A DNA stretch of 64,000 nt from Streptomyces netropsis (GTDB lineage Bacteria; Actinomycetota; Actinomycetes; Streptomycetales; Streptomycetaceae), in contig NZ_JACHJG010000004.1 of assembly GCF_014203545.1 (NCBI RefSeq), positions 337,266 through 401,265 on the forward strand, read 5' to 3'. The position numbers and the translations under genes are program-made. Position 1 is the first letter of the stretch. Each line of letters begins with the position of its first letter. Below the pieces are notes generated by a model that ran no database searches, was not told the DNA's origin, and saw only the letters and a list, made by a program, of their open reading frames with translations. This document shows positions 10,521-21,742 of this stretch, piece by piece.

Positions 10521-11051
10521 TCAGCCGAGCCGCAAATGGTGCAGCAGCAGTAGCGCGGCCGCCATGTTGGCGGCCGGGACCTCACCGCGGGTGATCATGT
10601 CGGGTACCAGCTTGAGCGGCACCCACTCCCGGCGGTCCGACTCGAAGCCGTCCTCCGGCTCACCGAGGTACTCGGCCTCGTCCGTCCAGTAGATGTGATG
10701 GCGGGCGTCGGTGAGACCGTTGGACGGCTCGACCGTCATCAGGTGTTGTAGGGGGCCCGGCCGCCATCCGGTCTCCTCCTCCATCTCACGGGCCGCGGCG
10801 CGGGCGATGTCCTCGCCGTCCTCCACGACCCCGGCGGCCAGCTCCCAGCCCCAGTTGTCGGTGATGAAACGGTGCCGCCACAGGAGCAGAACCTCGTTCG
10901 CCTCGTTGACCACCGTGGCCACGGCGACGGGCCGCAGCCGGATCAGGAAGTGGTCGAGGTGGCGGCCGTCGGGGAGTTCGACGTCCGCGAGATTGACCCG
11001 GAACCACCGGTTCTCGTAGACGCTCCGCTCGCTGAGATTCTTCCAACGCAC
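10521..11051 (-). CDS. NUDIX hydrolase (ADP-ribose pyrophosphatase-like)
   Basis: The 176-residue protein carries a complete Nudix box (GVVEDGEDIARAAAREMEEE followed by TGW), which binds metal and cleaves nucleoside-diphosphate-linked substrates. The surrounding sequence is closest to ADP-ribose/NudF-type enzymes. GTG 11051 has AAGGTGG seven bases upstream; an in-frame GTG at 11081 overlaps its own potential ribosome-binding site and is less likely. It lies 46 bp after the TPR regulator, so the two may be co-transcribed. Confidence 0.85.
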   Translation of the reverse strand: MRWKNLSERSVYENRWFRVNLADVELPDGRHLDHFLIRLRPVAVATVVNEANEVLLLWRHRFITDNWGWELAAGVVEDGEDIARAAAREMEEETGWRPGPLQHLMTVEPSNGLTDARHHIYWTDEAEYLGEPEDGFESDRREWVPLKLVPDMITRGEVPAANMAAALLLLHHLRLG

Positions 11052-11097
11052 GTGTATGCCACCTTCCGCCGAGGTGGCCACCTCCCGGGCGCTGTCC

Positions 11098-12435
11098 TCA
11101 CAAGGGCACGCGCAGCGCCCCGTCGATCATCTCGGCGGCCTCGGCCGTGGCCGCGCACCCACTTTCGATCAGGTGCTCGCGCACCGCTCGGAGCCGGTCC
11201 CGTAACCGCTGCGATTCCATGCCTCTCGCCTGCTCGGTCATCTCCCGCGCGGTGGCCACCGCCTTGTCCGCGTCTCCTTGACGCAGCTCGATGTGCGTGA
11301 GCATGGCGAGCCGGTGGACACGGCCCCGGTCGTGCGCGGGGGTGTCGACCGCCCGGTCCGCGTGCTCACGGGCGGGCCCGAGGTCGCCGAGGCTGAGCAG
11401 CGCCTCGGCGACCTGTACGTTCACCAGTCCGGGCTGTACGTAGCCGGTCTCTGCGGGCTCCTGGCCGCGGTGGATGCGCTCGGCGGCGGTCTCGGCGCGG
11501 CGGATGCAGGCGAGTGCCCCACCGCCGTCACCGAGCCGGGCGTAGGCCTTGGCCTGCATGGCGTAGAGGTCGGCGGCGAGCGCCGGGGTGAGGTGCGCGC
11601 CCGCCGCCCGCAGCGCGGACTCGGCGAAGGCGACCGCCTGCCGGTACTCCCCCATGAACAGCGACTGGTTGACGAGGAGGGCTATGACGTACGCGCCGAG
11701 CCCGCGGTCCCCGCTGGCCTTGGCGAGCCGCAGTGCCTGGTGGAAGTAGCGCTGGGCCAGTCCGTGCGCGTCGGAGTCGTACGCGCAGATCCCGGCGACC
11801 GCGACCAGGCCCCCGGTGGCGCGGTGCAGCTGACGGCCCGTCTCGTCGGGGTAGCTGCCGCGCAGCAGGGGCGCGGCCTCGGAGTTGAGGAAGCCGACGA
11901 CGCGGGCGCGGGTCGCGATGCCGCCCGCCTTGCGGTACATCTGCTCGTAGTGCGCACGGGCCGCGCGCAGCATCTCGATGTCGTCCATGGACACCCGGGT
12001 CAGGCCGCGCCGGGAGACGTCGGCGTCCTCGGGAGGGTTCTCCCACTCCCAGACCGGGATCACGGCGGGGGTGCCGGTCACGGCCGGGGCGCTGACGACG
12101 TGTTCGCGCTGCTGCTCGTCGGATCGCCACAGTGCGGTGGCGCGTTCGACGAAGCCGGAGAGCGGGGTGCCCGGCACCCGGGGGCTGCCGGGGGTGCCGA
12201 GGCCGATGTCGTCGAGGGTCAGCGCGCGGTGCAGCCGCTCGCCGAGGACCTCGCAGATCAGGTCCGGCACCTGGCCACGCGGCCGCTGACCGCGCAACCA
12301 GCGTGCGACGGCGGTGTGTTCGTAGCGCAACGCCAGTCCCCGGGCGCGGCCGGCCGCGTTGACATGGGCGGCCAGGCCCGCGTGGGAGATCCCCGCCTCG
12401 TCGAGAATGGCGTCGAGCAGAGTGTTGGGCTCCAT
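11098..12435 (-). CDS. XRE-like/TPR transcriptional regulator with a TTA codon
   Basis: The 445-residue protein has an N-terminal DNA-binding region (residues about 5-80; AGLAAHVNAAGR and VARWLRGQRPRGQVPDLI) followed by alpha-helical tetratricopeptide-like repeats. This is the build of the large Streptomyces family that includes the developmental regulator NsdA, though it is clearly a different member. ATG 12435 follows GGAGGGCAGG. Leu411 is a TTA codon (11203-11205), implying bldA dependence. Its targets are unknown. Confidence 0.82.
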   Translation of the reverse strand: MEPNTLLDAILDEAGISHAGLAAHVNAAGRARGLALRYEHTAVARWLRGQRPRGQVPDLICEVLGERLHRALTLDDIGLGTPGSPRVPGTPLSGFVERATALWRSDEQQREHVVSAPAVTGTPAVIPVWEWENPPEDADVSRRGLTRVSMDDIEMLRAARAHYEQMYRKAGGIATRARVVGFLNSEAAPLLRGSYPDETGRQLHRATGGLVAVAGICAYDSDAHGLAQRYFHQALRLAKASGDRGLGAYVIALLVNQSLFMGEYRQAVAFAESALRAAGAHLTPALAADLYAMQAKAYARLGDGGGALACIRRAETAAERIHRGQEPAETGYVQPGLVNVQVAEALLSLGDLGPAREHADRAVDTPAHDRGRVHRLAMLTHIELRQGDADKAVATAREMTEQARGMESQRLRDRLRAVREHLIESGCAATAEAAEMIDGALRVPL

Positions 12436-12572
12436 CCTGCCCTCCGAAAACGCTCAATGGGATCAGCGTAGTGGAGATCCCTTCGCACGGGGTGTGAACG
12501 GGCCACTGTCGAGCGTGGCCGCACAGCGGCGCTTTCCGGCCGTCACGAGGCTTCACGAACCGTCAGGAGCCG

Positions 12573-13808
12573 TCAGGTGTGCGGTCGGCAGACTCGTGCG
12601 AGGTCCGCGTGGGGCGTTCGCACCGGGATGCGCTGCCGGTCGTCCCGCAGGGCCAACAGGGCGACGTCGTCGGTCAGCAGGCCCCCGGTGTGCCGCAACA
12701 GCGCGCCCCGGACGTGCTCGACGACCGTCGCGGGCACGATGGGAGCGCCGTGTGCCGCCTCGGCCAGGGTGCTCTCCAGCGGGAAGAACGCCCCCGATGC
12801 GTTCCGCGCGTCCTCGGCACCGTCGGTGTGCAGCACCAGGGCGTCCCCGGGCAGCAGCCGGGGCAGCCGCATGACGGGCACCTCGGCCGGCAGCGGGAAG
12901 GCCCCGAGCGGCGGCAGCGGCTCCCCGGGGGTCACCACGACGGCCCGCGCGCCACCGTCGGCCGTGCCGCGGAGCCGATACGGCCACGGGTGCCCGCAGT
13001 TGAGCACCGCGACCTCGCCGTCGGCCCGCAGCTCCAGCAGCAGCACGGTCACGAACTCCTCGGCGCAGGACCGCTCCCGCTCGTCCTCCTGCTTCGGCGG
13101 GGGCACCCCCACGGGCACGCCGAGCGGTGCCGCCTGGGGCTCGGTGCCCGCCCGCTGGCCCAGATGCCGCTGCAGGGCGCGCTCCAACCTCCGCAGCACG
13201 CCCGGCAGTTCCACCTCGTCGTGGGCGGCCTCGCGGAAGCTGCCGAGCACGGCGGCGACGGTGCCGATCGCGCCGAGGCCGTGGCCGCGGACGTCGCCCA
13301 TCACGATGCGCACTCCGTGCGGGGTGGCGAGCGCCTCGTACAGATCGCCGCCGACCAGGGCCCCTTCGCTCGCCGACAGATACCCGCCCGCGACGGTGAT
13401 CCCGTCGATCCGGGGCGGCAGGGGACGCAGCAGGGCCTGCTGCGCGGTGGCGGCGATCTCGCGCAGCCGCTCCAGCTCCCGCAGCAGCCGCAGTCTGCGG
13501 CCCGTGGTGAAGTAGCCGGCCACGACGACGGCGAGGATCGCACAGCAGGTGCCCGCGCGGCCCGTCGGGTCCGCGTGGCCGGTCGAGCCGAGGGGGACGA
13601 GCGCGAAGAGCGCGCAGGCGCCGCCGAGCACGACGCACTGGCGGCGGCCGCTGCCGGCGCAGGCGATGGCGGGCGCGGCGGCGAGGAGTTGGATGAACGG
13701 GGTGCCCATCGGACTCAGGAGTTCCGAGACCACCACCCCGAGCACCCACACTCCGGGTAGCGCGAACACCAGACCCCGCCAGCACCGCCCTGCCCCTGTA
13801 CGGATCAC
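12573..13808 (-). CDS. membrane PP2C/SpoIIE-family serine phosphatase
   Basis: The 411-residue protein has an N-terminal membrane region (about 15-115, three or four segments) and a C-terminal SpoIIE-type PP2C domain from about residue 160. Metal-binding motifs VGGDLYEA and MGDVRGHG are present. Such phosphatases dephosphorylate anti-anti-sigma factors and so activate alternative sigma factors. GTG 13808 has AGGGGGG six bases upstream. The partner switch genes are not adjacent, so its target cannot be assigned. Confidence 0.85.
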   Translation of the reverse strand: MIRTGAGRCWRGLVFALPGVWVLGVVVSELLSPMGTPFIQLLAAAPAIACAGSGRRQCVVLGGACALFALVPLGSTGHADPTGRAGTCCAILAVVVAGYFTTGRRLRLLRELERLREIAATAQQALLRPLPPRIDGITVAGGYLSASEGALVGGDLYEALATPHGVRIVMGDVRGHGLGAIGTVAAVLGSFREAAHDEVELPGVLRRLERALQRHLGQRAGTEPQAAPLGVPVGVPPPKQEDERERSCAEEFVTVLLLELRADGEVAVLNCGHPWPYRLRGTADGGARAVVVTPGEPLPPLGAFPLPAEVPVMRLPRLLPGDALVLHTDGAEDARNASGAFFPLESTLAEAAHGAPIVPATVVEHVRGALLRHTGGLLTDDVALLALRDDRQRIPVRTPHADLARVCRPHT

Positions 13809-13940
13809 CGGCAGCCCCCCTAGCAGCAATGACGCGCTCGATTCTCGCGAGCACTCACGCCGAAGTAACGACCAGAACGCCCATTTCCACCCTATTGAGT
13901 GATATTCGGAACGTGGGTCAGACATATGCGGGCATACGCG

Positions 13941-13972
13941 AGGGGCGCACCCGGAGATCCGGATGCGCCCCT
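13941..13972 (-). terminator. pheST terminator
   Basis: A 15-bp stem (13941-13955 with 13958-13972) with one internal mismatch lies 49 bp after the pheT stop. It forms a compact GC-rich hairpin and has no T-run. Confidence 0.7.
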
Positions 13973-14020
13973 GCGCTGTACCTACGGCCGCCGTTCGGGC
14001 GGCGGGCCGCGCGCTCGGTG

Positions 14021-16549
14021 TTACGCGCCGCGCAGGGCGGCTCCCGTGCGCTCGACGGCCGCGGCGACCGCGGCGTCGCGGGCGGCCGTGGCCTCCTCGG
14101 CGGTCAGCGTGCGGTCCGCGGCGCGGAAGCGCAGCGCGTAGGCCAGCGACTTCTTACCCGCGCCGAGCTGTTCGCCGGTGAAGACGTCGAACAGGCGCAG
14201 CGACTCGAGGAGTTCGCCCGCGCCGGAGCGCAGCGCGGCCTCGACGTCGGCCGCGGGGACCGACGCGTCCACGACGAGCGCGACGTCCTGGGTGGCCACC
14301 GGGAAGGCGGACACGTGCGGGGCCCGGGCGACACCGGTGCCCGCACGCTCCAGCAGGTCGAGCTCGAGCTCCATCGCGCAGGTGCGCTCCGGCAGGCCGA
14401 ACGCCTTGGTCACGCGCGGGTGCAGCTCGCCGGCGCTGCCGACGAACACCTCCGCACCGTCGACCACCACGAAGAAGGCGGCGCACCGGCCGGGGTGGAA
14501 CGGCGCCCGCTGGTCCTGGCGGACGATCAGCTCGGCACCGGCCTCGCGGGCGACCACGCGGGCCGCCTCGACGGCGTCCGCCCAGCCCGACGGGCGGCCC
14601 TGGCCCCACCAGCCGGGCAGCTCCCGCGCCCCGGCGAGGACGGCGGCCACGTGCCGCGGCTGCCGGGGCAGCGCGGCGTCGAGGCCGGCGATCTCCTCGT
14701 CGGTCGGGCGGCGGTCGACCGGCAGCCGGACCGCGCGACGCTCGTCACCGGTCGGCTGGAAGACCAGGCCGGTCTCGAAGAGCGCGAGGTCGCGCTCACC
14801 GCGGCCGTCGTTGCGGCGCAGGGCGCCGAAGAGCCCCGGCAGCAGCGTGGTGCGCAGCGCCGGCTCGGTGTCGGCGAGCGGGTTGACCAGACGCACCACG
14901 GAACGGCGCGCGTCGTCGGCCTCCAGGCCGAGGTGGTCGAGGGCCTCTTCCCCGATGAAGGGGTAGTTGGGCGCCTCGACGAAACCCGCGCCGGCGAGCG
15001 CGCGGCCGACCCGGCGGTGCAGGCGCTGCCGCTCGGTCAGGCCACGCCCGGCGGGGGGCTGCGGCAGGGTGGAGGGCAGGTTCTCGTAGCCCTCCAGACG
15101 GATGACCTCTTCGGCCAGGTCGTTGGGGTCGGTGAGGTCCGGCCGCCAGCTGGGCACGGTGACGATCAGCTCGTCCTGCCCGTAGACGTCGCAGCCGACC
15201 TCCTGGAGGCGACGGACGACGGTCTCCCGGCCGTACTCGACACCGGCCACCCGGTCGGGGTGGTCGGCGCTGATCGAGATGGTGCGGGGCCCGCTGGGGG
15301 CGACGATCTCGGTGACGCCGGCCTCGGCGCTGCCGCCCGCCAGCAGGACCATCAGGTCCACGGTCCGCTGGGCCGCCGCGGAGGCGGCGTTCGGGTCGAC
15401 ACCGCGCTCGAAGCGCTTGGACGCCTCGGAGGACAGCTTGTGGCGACGGGCCGTCCGCGCGATGGAGACGGCGTCGAAGTGCGCCGCCTCGACGATGATC
15501 TCGGTGGTGCCGCTGACCGCGCCCGTCTCGGGGTCGGCCGTGGCATCGGCGATCTCGGTGTTGGCCCCGCCCATGACGCCCGCGAGCCCGATCGGCCCGT
15601 TGTTGTCGGTGATGACCAGGTCCTCGGCGTCCAGCACGCGCTTGGTGCCGTCGAGGGTGACGAGCTTCTCGCCCTGCTCGGCGCGGCGCACGCCGATCGG
15701 CCCGTCGATGCGGGACCGGTCGTAGGCGTGCAGCGGCTGGCCCAGCTCGAGCATCACGTAGTTCGTGACGTCGACGGCCAGCGAGACCGGGCGCATGCCC
15801 GCCTTCTGCAGCCGGCGGCGGAGCCAGATCGGGGAGTGCGCCTCGGGGTCGAGACCGGTGACCGTGCGGGCGGTGAAACGGCCGCAGCCGGCCGGGTCGG
15901 CGACCTTGACCATGTAGCCGTAGCTGTTGGGCGCGGGTACGTCCAGCAGGGCCGGGTCGCGCAGCGGCAGCCCGTAGGCGGTCGCCGCCTCGCGGGCCAC
16001 GCCGCGCATCGACAGGCAGTAGCCCCGGTCGGGGGTGACGGCGATGTCGAGGACCTCGTCGACCAGCTCGAGCAGCTCGATGGCGTCGGTGCCCACCTCG
16101 TGCTCCGGCGGCAGGACGATGATGCCGCCCGTGCCGTCGTCGCCCATGCCCAGCTCGTCGCCCGAGCAGATCATGCCGTGGGAGGTGCGGCCGTAGGTCT
16201 TGCGCGCGGCGATCGCGAAGTCGCCCGGCAGCACGGCGCCGGGGAGCACCACGACGACCTTGTCGCCGACGGAGAAGTTGCGCGCGCCACAGACGATCTC
16301 CTGCGGCTCGCCCGTGCCGTTGGCCTGGCCGACGTCGACCGTGCAGAAGCGGATGGGCTTGCGGAAGCCCTCCAGCTCCTCGATCGTGAGGACCTTGCCG
16401 ACGACCAGGGGGCCCTGGAGGCCGGCGCCGAGCTGCTCGACACGCTCGACCTCGAGGCCGGCGGCGACGAGTTTGGCCTGCACGTCGCGACCGGTCTCAC
16501 CGGCCGGCAGGTCGACGTATTCCCGCAGCCAAGAAAGCGGGACCCGCAT
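14021..16549 (-). CDS. pheT: phenylalanyl-tRNA synthetase beta subunit
   Basis: The 842-residue protein shows the usual domain order. The EMAP-like tRNA-binding domain covers residues about 40-150 ([18 protein letters not shown]). The B3/B4 editing core is at 210-370, B5 follows, then the catalytic-like core, with the FDX-ACB anticodon-binding domain at the end (about 750-842). With PheS it forms the alpha2-beta2 enzyme that charges tRNA-Phe. Its ATG overlaps the pheS stop by one base (TGATG), giving coupled translation. Confidence 0.98.
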   Translation of the reverse strand: MRVPLSWLREYVDLPAGETGRDVQAKLVAAGLEVERVEQLGAGLQGPLVVGKVLTIEELEGFRKPIRFCTVDVGQANGTGEPQEIVCGARNFSVGDKVVVVLPGAVLPGDFAIAARKTYGRTSHGMICSGDELGMGDDGTGGIIVLPPEHEVGTDAIELLELVDEVLDIAVTPDRGYCLSMRGVAREAATAYGLPLRDPALLDVPAPNSYGYMVKVADPAGCGRFTARTVTGLDPEAHSPIWLRRRLQKAGMRPVSLAVDVTNYVMLELGQPLHAYDRSRIDGPIGVRRAEQGEKLVTLDGTKRVLDAEDLVITDNNGPIGLAGVMGGANTEIADATADPETGAVSGTTEIIVEAAHFDAVSIARTARRHKLSSEASKRFERGVDPNAASAAAQRTVDLMVLLAGGSAEAGVTEIVAPSGPRTISISADHPDRVAGVEYGRETVVRRLQEVGCDVYGQDELIVTVPSWRPDLTDPNDLAEEVIRLEGYENLPSTLPQPPAGRGLTERQRLHRRVGRALAGAGFVEAPNYPFIGEEALDHLGLEADDARRSVVRLVNPLADTEPALRTTLLPGLFGALRRNDGRGERDLALFETGLVFQPTGDERRAVRLPVDRRPTDEEIAGLDAALPRQPRHVAAVLAGARELPGWWGQGRPSGWADAVEAARVVAREAGAELIVRQDQRAPFHPGRCAAFFVVVDGAEVFVGSAGELHPRVTKAFGLPERTCAMELELDLLERAGTGVARAPHVSAFPVATQDVALVVDASVPAADVEAALRSGAGELLESLRLFDVFTGEQLGAGKKSLAYALRFRAADRTLTAEEATAARDAAVAAAVERTGAALRGA

Positions 16550-17670
16550 CAGATCTCCATCCCGAACGGCCGGGTGAAGCGCACGTCACCCTCGACCATG
16601 TCTCGCATGTCTTCGACGTTGTGGCGGAACATCAGCATTCGCTCGATGCCGAACCCGAAGGCGAATCCGCTGTACTTCTCCGGGTCGATGCCCGCGGCGA
16701 CCAGCACCCGGGGGTTGACCATGCCGCAGCCGCCCAGCTCGATCCAGCCCTCGCTGGAGCAGGTGCGGCAGGGGCGGTCGGGGTTGCCGACCGACTCGCC
16801 GCGGCACACGTAGCACCGCATGTCCATCTCGGCGGACGGCTCGGTGAACGGGAAGTAGTTCGGCCGCAGCCGGGTGGTCACACCGGCCCCGAAGAGCGCC
16901 TGGACCATGTGGTCCAGGGTGCCCTTGAGGTCCGCCATGGTCAGGCCCTCGTCGATGGCGAGCAGCTCGACCTGGTGGAAGACCGGGGTGTGCGTGGCGT
17001 CCAGCTCGTCGGTGCGGTAGACGCGGCCCGGGCAGATCACGTAGATGGGCGGCTCGCGGTCGAGCATGCTGCGGACCTGCACCGGGGAGGTGTGGGTGCG
17101 CAGCACGACGCCGGAGTCGGCCTTGCCGTCACCGTCCTGGACGAAGAAGGTGTCCTGCATGGCGCGGGCCGGGTGGTCCGGCTCGAAGTTCAGGGCGTCG
17201 AAGTTGAACCACTCGGCCTCGACCTCGGGGCCCTCGGCGACCTCGTAGCCCATCGCGACGAAGACGTCCTCGATGCGCTCGGAGAGCGTGGTCAGCGGGT
17301 GCCGGGCGCCGGTGGGGACGCGGTCGTACGCCAGGGTGACGTCGACGGCCTCCTCGACCAGCACGCGGGCGTCGCGCTCCGCCTCCAGCTCCACCTGGCG
17401 GGCGGCGAGCGCCTTGCTCACGGCGCCGCGGGCCATGCCCACGCGCTTGCCGGCCTCGGCCTTGGCCTGCGGCGGGAGCGCGCCGATCTCGCGGTTGGCG
17501 AGGGACAGCGGCGACGCGGGACCGGTGTGCGCGATCTTCGCCTCGTGGAGGGCCTCGAGGTCGCCGGCGGCGGCGAAGGCGGCGAGCGCCTCGTCCCGCA
17601 TCCGCTCGATCTCTTCCGGTTTCAGTGCCTCGACCTCGACAGGGTCGTACGACTTATTGGGTGCGGACAT
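16549..17670 (-). CDS. pheS: phenylalanyl-tRNA synthetase alpha subunit
   Basis: The 373-residue class II catalytic subunit has an N-terminal coiled-coil that contacts tRNA. The TPVFHQVE motif 2 region, the [12 protein letters not shown] block and motif 3 (GFGIERM) follow. Start ATG 17670 (MSAPNKSYD) has GGGAAGAG immediately upstream and gives the standard family length; the 30 residues of extra upstream frame are leader RNA. It is the first gene of the pheST operon. Confidence 0.98.
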   Translation of the reverse strand: MSAPNKSYDPVEVEALKPEEIERMRDEALAAFAAAGDLEALHEAKIAHTGPASPLSLANREIGALPPQAKAEAGKRVGMARGAVSKALAARQVELEAERDARVLVEEAVDVTLAYDRVPTGARHPLTTLSERIEDVFVAMGYEVAEGPEVEAEWFNFDALNFEPDHPARAMQDTFFVQDGDGKADSGVVLRTHTSPVQVRSMLDREPPIYVICPGRVYRTDELDATHTPVFHQVELLAIDEGLTMADLKGTLDHMVQALFGAGVTTRLRPNYFPFTEPSAEMDMRCYVCRGESVGNPDRPCRTCSSEGWIELGGCGMVNPRVLVAAGIDPEKYSGFAFGFGIERMLMFRHNVEDMRDMVEGDVRFTRPFGMEI

Positions 17671-17730
17671 CTCTTCCCGTGCTTCCGATTGGCTGGCTTC
17701 GCTTCGCTGCGCGGCTTTGCCCGACTGAGT

Positions 17731-17772
17731 TGGTGCCCAAGGTCGTGCCAAAGGTGCCAAAGGTCGAGTCTA
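17731..17772 (-). promoter_or_regulatory. pheST upstream region: -10 candidate and repeated motif
   Basis: TAGACT on the minus strand (17767-17772) is a plausible -10, giving a leader of about 90 nt. No convincing -35 is seen. Just downstream, three near-identical copies of TTTGGCAC/CTTGGGCAC occupy 17731-17766. These could be a protein-binding site or a leader RNA element. There is no recognisable leader peptide or T-box. Confidence 0.4.
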
Positions 17773-17809
17773 AAGGGCGCGGGTGGTCGGGTGGGCCCGC
17801 GGGCTGCGC

Positions 17810-18964
17810 TCAGGCCTGGGTCAGAAAGGCCGGGGCGCCCACGGGCAGGGTAAATCGGAACTGCGCGCCACCGTGTGGGGTACGTCCCACCGTGATCGTC
17901 CCACCGTGCGCCTCGACGATGCCCTTGACGATGTAGAGGCCCAGGCCGGTGCCGCCGCGCTTGCTGCCCCGCCAGAAGCGGGTGAAGACGCGGCCCATCG
18001 ACTCCTCGGGGATGCCGGGGCCCTCATCGCTCACGGTGACCGCCGTTCCCTCCGTGTGGGCCTTCATCCGGGCCGGTGCGACCTCTATGGTGACCGTTCC
18101 CTCGCCGTGGCGCACCGCGTTTTCCAGCAGGTTGCCCAGCACCTGGTCGATCTTGTCGGGATCGGCCCAGAGCGCGGGCAGCGGCTCCACGACGCTGACC
18201 CGGAACCGCTCGGCACGCTGTCCGGCCGTGGTGTGGGCCTGGACGTGCCGGCGGACGGCGCCGACGATGTCGACGGGCTGGCGGCGCACCTCCAGGCGCC
18301 CGGAGTCGATCCGGGAGATGTCGAGCAGCTCGGCGATGAGCCGGTTGACCCGGTCGGCGTCGGCGTCGACGGTCTCCAGCATCAGCCGCTTCTGGTCGTC
18401 GGTGAACCGCTCCCACTTCGCCAGCAGCGTCGCGGTGAAGCCCTTGACGGAGGTCAGCGGCGAGCGCAGCTCGTGGGCGACGGTGGCGATCAGCTCGGCG
18501 TGGCTGCGCTCGGTGCGCCGGCGCGCCTCGGTGCCGCGCAGCTGGACGACGAGCCGGACCACGGGCCCGTTCGGCCGCTCGCGGACGTACCGGGCGGAGA
18601 CGAGCACCTCGCGGCCGCCGGGGAGCAGCAGCTTCCGCTCCGGCTGGCCGACCCGGGTGCTGAGCCCGCCGTAGGGATCGGTCAGGGTCCACCAGCGGCG
18701 GCCGTCCAGATCCTCCAGCGGCAGGGCCCGCTCCAGCGGCCGGCCCAGCGCGTCACCGGCCCGGACGGCCGTGATGCGGGCCGCGGCGGCGTTGAAGCAG
18801 GTGACCCGGCCGGTGTCGTCGGCGACGACCAGCCCGTCCGGCAGGTCGTCGGGGTGCAGCCCGAGCCCGCCCGCGCCGGTGACCGGCGTCCCGTGGGAAC
18901 CGTGGGAGGCGTCCGGACAGGTGTCGGCCACTCTCCCGGAAGTCCTGACGTTCACAACCCGCAC
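17810..18964 (-). CDS. PAS-domain sensor histidine kinase (soluble)
   Basis: The 384-residue kinase has an N-terminal PAS domain (about 35-150; LPDGLVVADDTGRVTCFNAAA). The HisKA dimerisation domain follows with the phospho-acceptor histidine in HELRSPLTSVKGF, then the HATPase domain with the N box (NLLENAVRHGEG), G1 (DEGPGIP) and GTGLGLYIV. There is no transmembrane segment, so it senses a cytoplasmic signal. No response regulator lies nearby, so it is an orphan kinase. The GTG at 18964 sits tightly behind GGGAGGGG; a second GTG three codons later is possible. Confidence 0.88.
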   Translation of the reverse strand: MRVVNVRTSGRVADTCPDASHGSHGTPVTGAGGLGLHPDDLPDGLVVADDTGRVTCFNAAAARITAVRAGDALGRPLERALPLEDLDGRRWWTLTDPYGGLSTRVGQPERKLLLPGGREVLVSARYVRERPNGPVVRLVVQLRGTEARRRTERSHAELIATVAHELRSPLTSVKGFTATLLAKWERFTDDQKRLMLETVDADADRVNRLIAELLDISRIDSGRLEVRRQPVDIVGAVRRHVQAHTTAGQRAERFRVSVVEPLPALWADPDKIDQVLGNLLENAVRHGEGTVTIEVAPARMKAHTEGTAVTVSDEGPGIPEESMGRVFTRFWRGSKRGGTGLGLYIVKGIVEAHGGTITVGRTPHGGAQFRFTLPVGAPAFLTQA

Positions 18965-18994
18965 CCCCTCCCGAGCCCCCGGACCGCAACCCTA

Positions 18995-19846
<852 letters not shown>

Positions 19847-19920
19847 GGACGGCGGCTCACTTCGTAGTCACGAGAGGACGGCGGGAGAAAGGGGCGCGGC
19901 GGCGCGGAACGGGACGGCGC

Positions 19921-19960
19921 AAAAACGATGGACCCGCAGGCCGCGGGGGCCTGCGGGTCC
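19921..19960 (-). terminator. infC operon terminator
   Basis: The arms 19930-19942 and 19948-19960 form a perfect 13-bp stem. On the minus strand they are followed by ATCG and then five T residues (19921-19925), giving a canonical intrinsic terminator just after rplT. Confidence 0.9.
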
Positions 19961-19983
19961 GATCGACTGCCTGGGGCGCCGGA

Positions 19984-20370
19984 TCAGGCGGCGGCCTTCG
20001 GGGCGTTGACGTCGGCCGGCAGAGCCTTCTGCGCGACCTCGACGAGCGCGGCGAACGCGTTCATGTCGTTGACCGCGAGCTCGGCCAGGATCTTGCGGTC
20101 CACCTCGATGTTGGCGGCCTTCAGACCCTGGATGAGGCGGTTGTACGTCATGCCGTTCTGGCGGGCAGCGGCGTTGATGCGCTGGATCCACAGCTGACGG
20201 AAGTCGCCCTTGCGCTTCTTGCGGTCGTTGTAGTTGTAGACCAGGGAGTGGGTGACCTGCTCCTTGGCCTTGCGGTACAGGCGCGACCGCTGGCCGCGGT
20301 AGCCCTTGGCCGCCTCGAGGATCGCCCGGCGCTTCTTGTGGGCGTTGACTGCCCGCTTGACGCGTGCCAC
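19984..20370 (-). CDS. rplT: 50S ribosomal protein L20
   Basis: The 128-residue basic protein begins [15 protein letters not shown] and has the conserved [15 protein letters not shown] segment. L20 binds 23S rRNA early in assembly, and in many bacteria represses its own operon. It is the last gene of infC-rpmI-rplT, 101 bp after rpmI. The acidic-free alanine-rich C-terminal tail is slightly longer than in E. coli. Confidence 0.98.
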   Translation of the reverse strand: MARVKRAVNAHKKRRAILEAAKGYRGQRSRLYRKAKEQVTHSLVYNYNDRKKRKGDFRQLWIQRINAAARQNGMTYNRLIQGLKAANIEVDRKILAELAVNDMNAFAALVEVAQKALPADVNAPKAAA

Positions 20371-20471
20371 TTGTTAACTCCTTGTAGCGGGGCCGCGGTG
20401 GATTCTCACGCGGCCCGAATTCGATTGGGTCCCGGTCCGACGCGCACCCCGGGCGAGCGGGGTGCGAAACG

Positions 20472-20666
20472 TCACTTGCCGAGAAGCTTCTTGATCTTCT
20501 TGGCGTCGCCCGGGGCCAACTCGACGGTGCCGGTGAGGCGGCGCGTCAGCTTGGACGACTTGTGCTCGAGCAGGTGGCGCTTGCCGGCGCGCTCGCGCAT
20601 GACCTTGCCGGAGCCAGTGATCTTGAAGCGCTTGCTGGCACCGGAGTGCGTCTTGTTCTTCGGCAT
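20472..20666 (-). CDS. rpmI: 50S ribosomal protein L35
   Basis: The 64-residue protein starts [15 protein letters not shown], with the [15 protein letters not shown] block typical of L35. It is encoded between infC and rplT, as in most bacteria. Confidence 0.98.
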   Translation of the reverse strand: MPKNKTHSGASKRFKITGSGKVMRERAGKRHLLEHKSSKLTRRLTGTVELAPGDAKKIKKLLGK

Positions 20667-20798
20667 GCGCCGTATCTCCTCGTCGGTGGCACTCCCCCCG
20701 GCCCGGAAGACGGGCGCACGGGAGCGTCAGCTTGGTTCGGTTGGTGCCCGGGGCGGTGGCCCCGGGCCGGGTAATCCGGGGCCACAGGGCCCCCTGGA

Positions 20799-21437
20799 TC
20801 ACGCCTCTGCAGGCTCCTCGGCGGACTGCTCCTGCTCGGCGGGCTGCTCCTGCTCGGTGGAGACACCCTGGCGCTCCGCCTTGCGAGCGGCCTGCGCCTC
20901 GCGGGCTTCGGCCATCGCCTCGGTCTTCTTCTTGTGAGGACCGAGAACCATGATCATGTTTCGGCCGTCCTGCTTCGGGTTCGACTCGACGAAACCGAGG
21001 TCCTGGACGTCCTCCGCCAGACGCTGCAGCAGTCGGTAGCCCAGCTCGGGGCGGGACTGCTCGCGACCACGGAACATGATCGTGATCTTGACCTTGTCGC
21101 CCTGCTTGAGGAACCGGACGACGTGACCCTTCTTGGTGTCATAGTCGTGCGGGTCGATCTTCGGCCGGAGCTTCATCTCCTTGATGACCGTGTGCGCCTG
21201 GTTCTTGCGCGCCTCACGGGCCTTCATGGCCGACTCGTACTTGAACTTGCCGTAGTCCATGAGCTTGCAGACCGGCGGCCTGGCGGAAGCGGCGACCTCG
21301 ACCAGGTCGAGGTCGTACTCCTGCGCGAGCTCAAGGGCCTTGGCGAGCGGCACAATGCCCACCTGCTCGCCGCTCGGACCGACGAGTCGCACCTCGGGGA
21401 CGCGAATCCGGTCGTTGATGCGGGGCTCGGTGCTGAT
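20799..21437 (-). CDS. infC: translation initiation factor IF-3, probable ATC start
   Basis: IF-3 binds the 30S subunit and rejects non-canonical start codons. The 212-residue reading assumes initiation at ATC (21435-21437), four bases after a perfect AGGAGG, so the protein reads (M)[15 protein letters not shown], exactly where IF-3 family alignments begin. The nearest in-frame GTG, 24 bases upstream, would put the ribosome-binding site inside the gene. Use of a poor start codon allows IF-3 autoregulation, as for E. coli infC (AUU). The N domain, the basic linker ([12 protein letters not shown]) and the C domain are complete. The glutamate/glutamine-rich tail is typical of Streptomyces. Confidence 0.95.
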   Translation of the reverse strand: MSTEPRINDRIRVPEVRLVGPSGEQVGIVPLAKALELAQEYDLDLVEVAASARPPVCKLMDYGKFKYESAMKAREARKNQAHTVIKEMKLRPKIDPHDYDTKKGHVVRFLKQGDKVKITIMFRGREQSRPELGYRLLQRLAEDVQDLGFVESNPKQDGRNMIMVLGPHKKKTEAMAEAREAQAARKAERQGVSTEQEQPAEQEQSAEEPAEA

Positions 21438-21525
21438 GGGGCCTCCTAGGTAGCACCACACGGTTGTCTGGCGGACAGCCGCGTAACGTCTGTTCGGGAT
21501 GACCCCCGCGTCGTGATTCGTGACG

Positions 21526-21547
21526 CAAAAAACGCCCCGGACGGGAC
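21526..21547 (-). terminator. attenuator hairpin in the infC leader
   Basis: On the minus strand a short GC hairpin (21534-21547; stem GUCCC/GGGGC, loop GUCC) is followed at once by six T residues (21527-21532). It lies about 90 bp upstream of infC inside a roughly 300-nt leader. A U-run this clean is rare in Streptomyces, and a terminator in this place would control readthrough into infC-rpmI-rplT. An alternative pairing uses CCCC at 21555-21558. Confidence 0.6.
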
Positions 21548-21742
21548 ACAGGCAGGGGCTCCTCAAACACCGGGAGCACCGCCGCGATCAACCGCGAGGC
21601 GCATCGGGCAATTCCACATCGTCCGTACGGAACGATGGGCGTCGCCTGACCGGAGACCTGCCGACCCGGGGGTCGTGCGAGGTGGGAGATCGGAGCCTCC
21701 ACTTGTGGGCCGGGCACGCAAGTGTCCAGCCGGTCGAGGTCC

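Noticed and set aside
12573..13925. Longer 450-aa form of the PP2C phosphatase
   Set aside because: The extra 39 residues lack a ribosome-binding site, whereas AGGGGGG supports GTG 13808.
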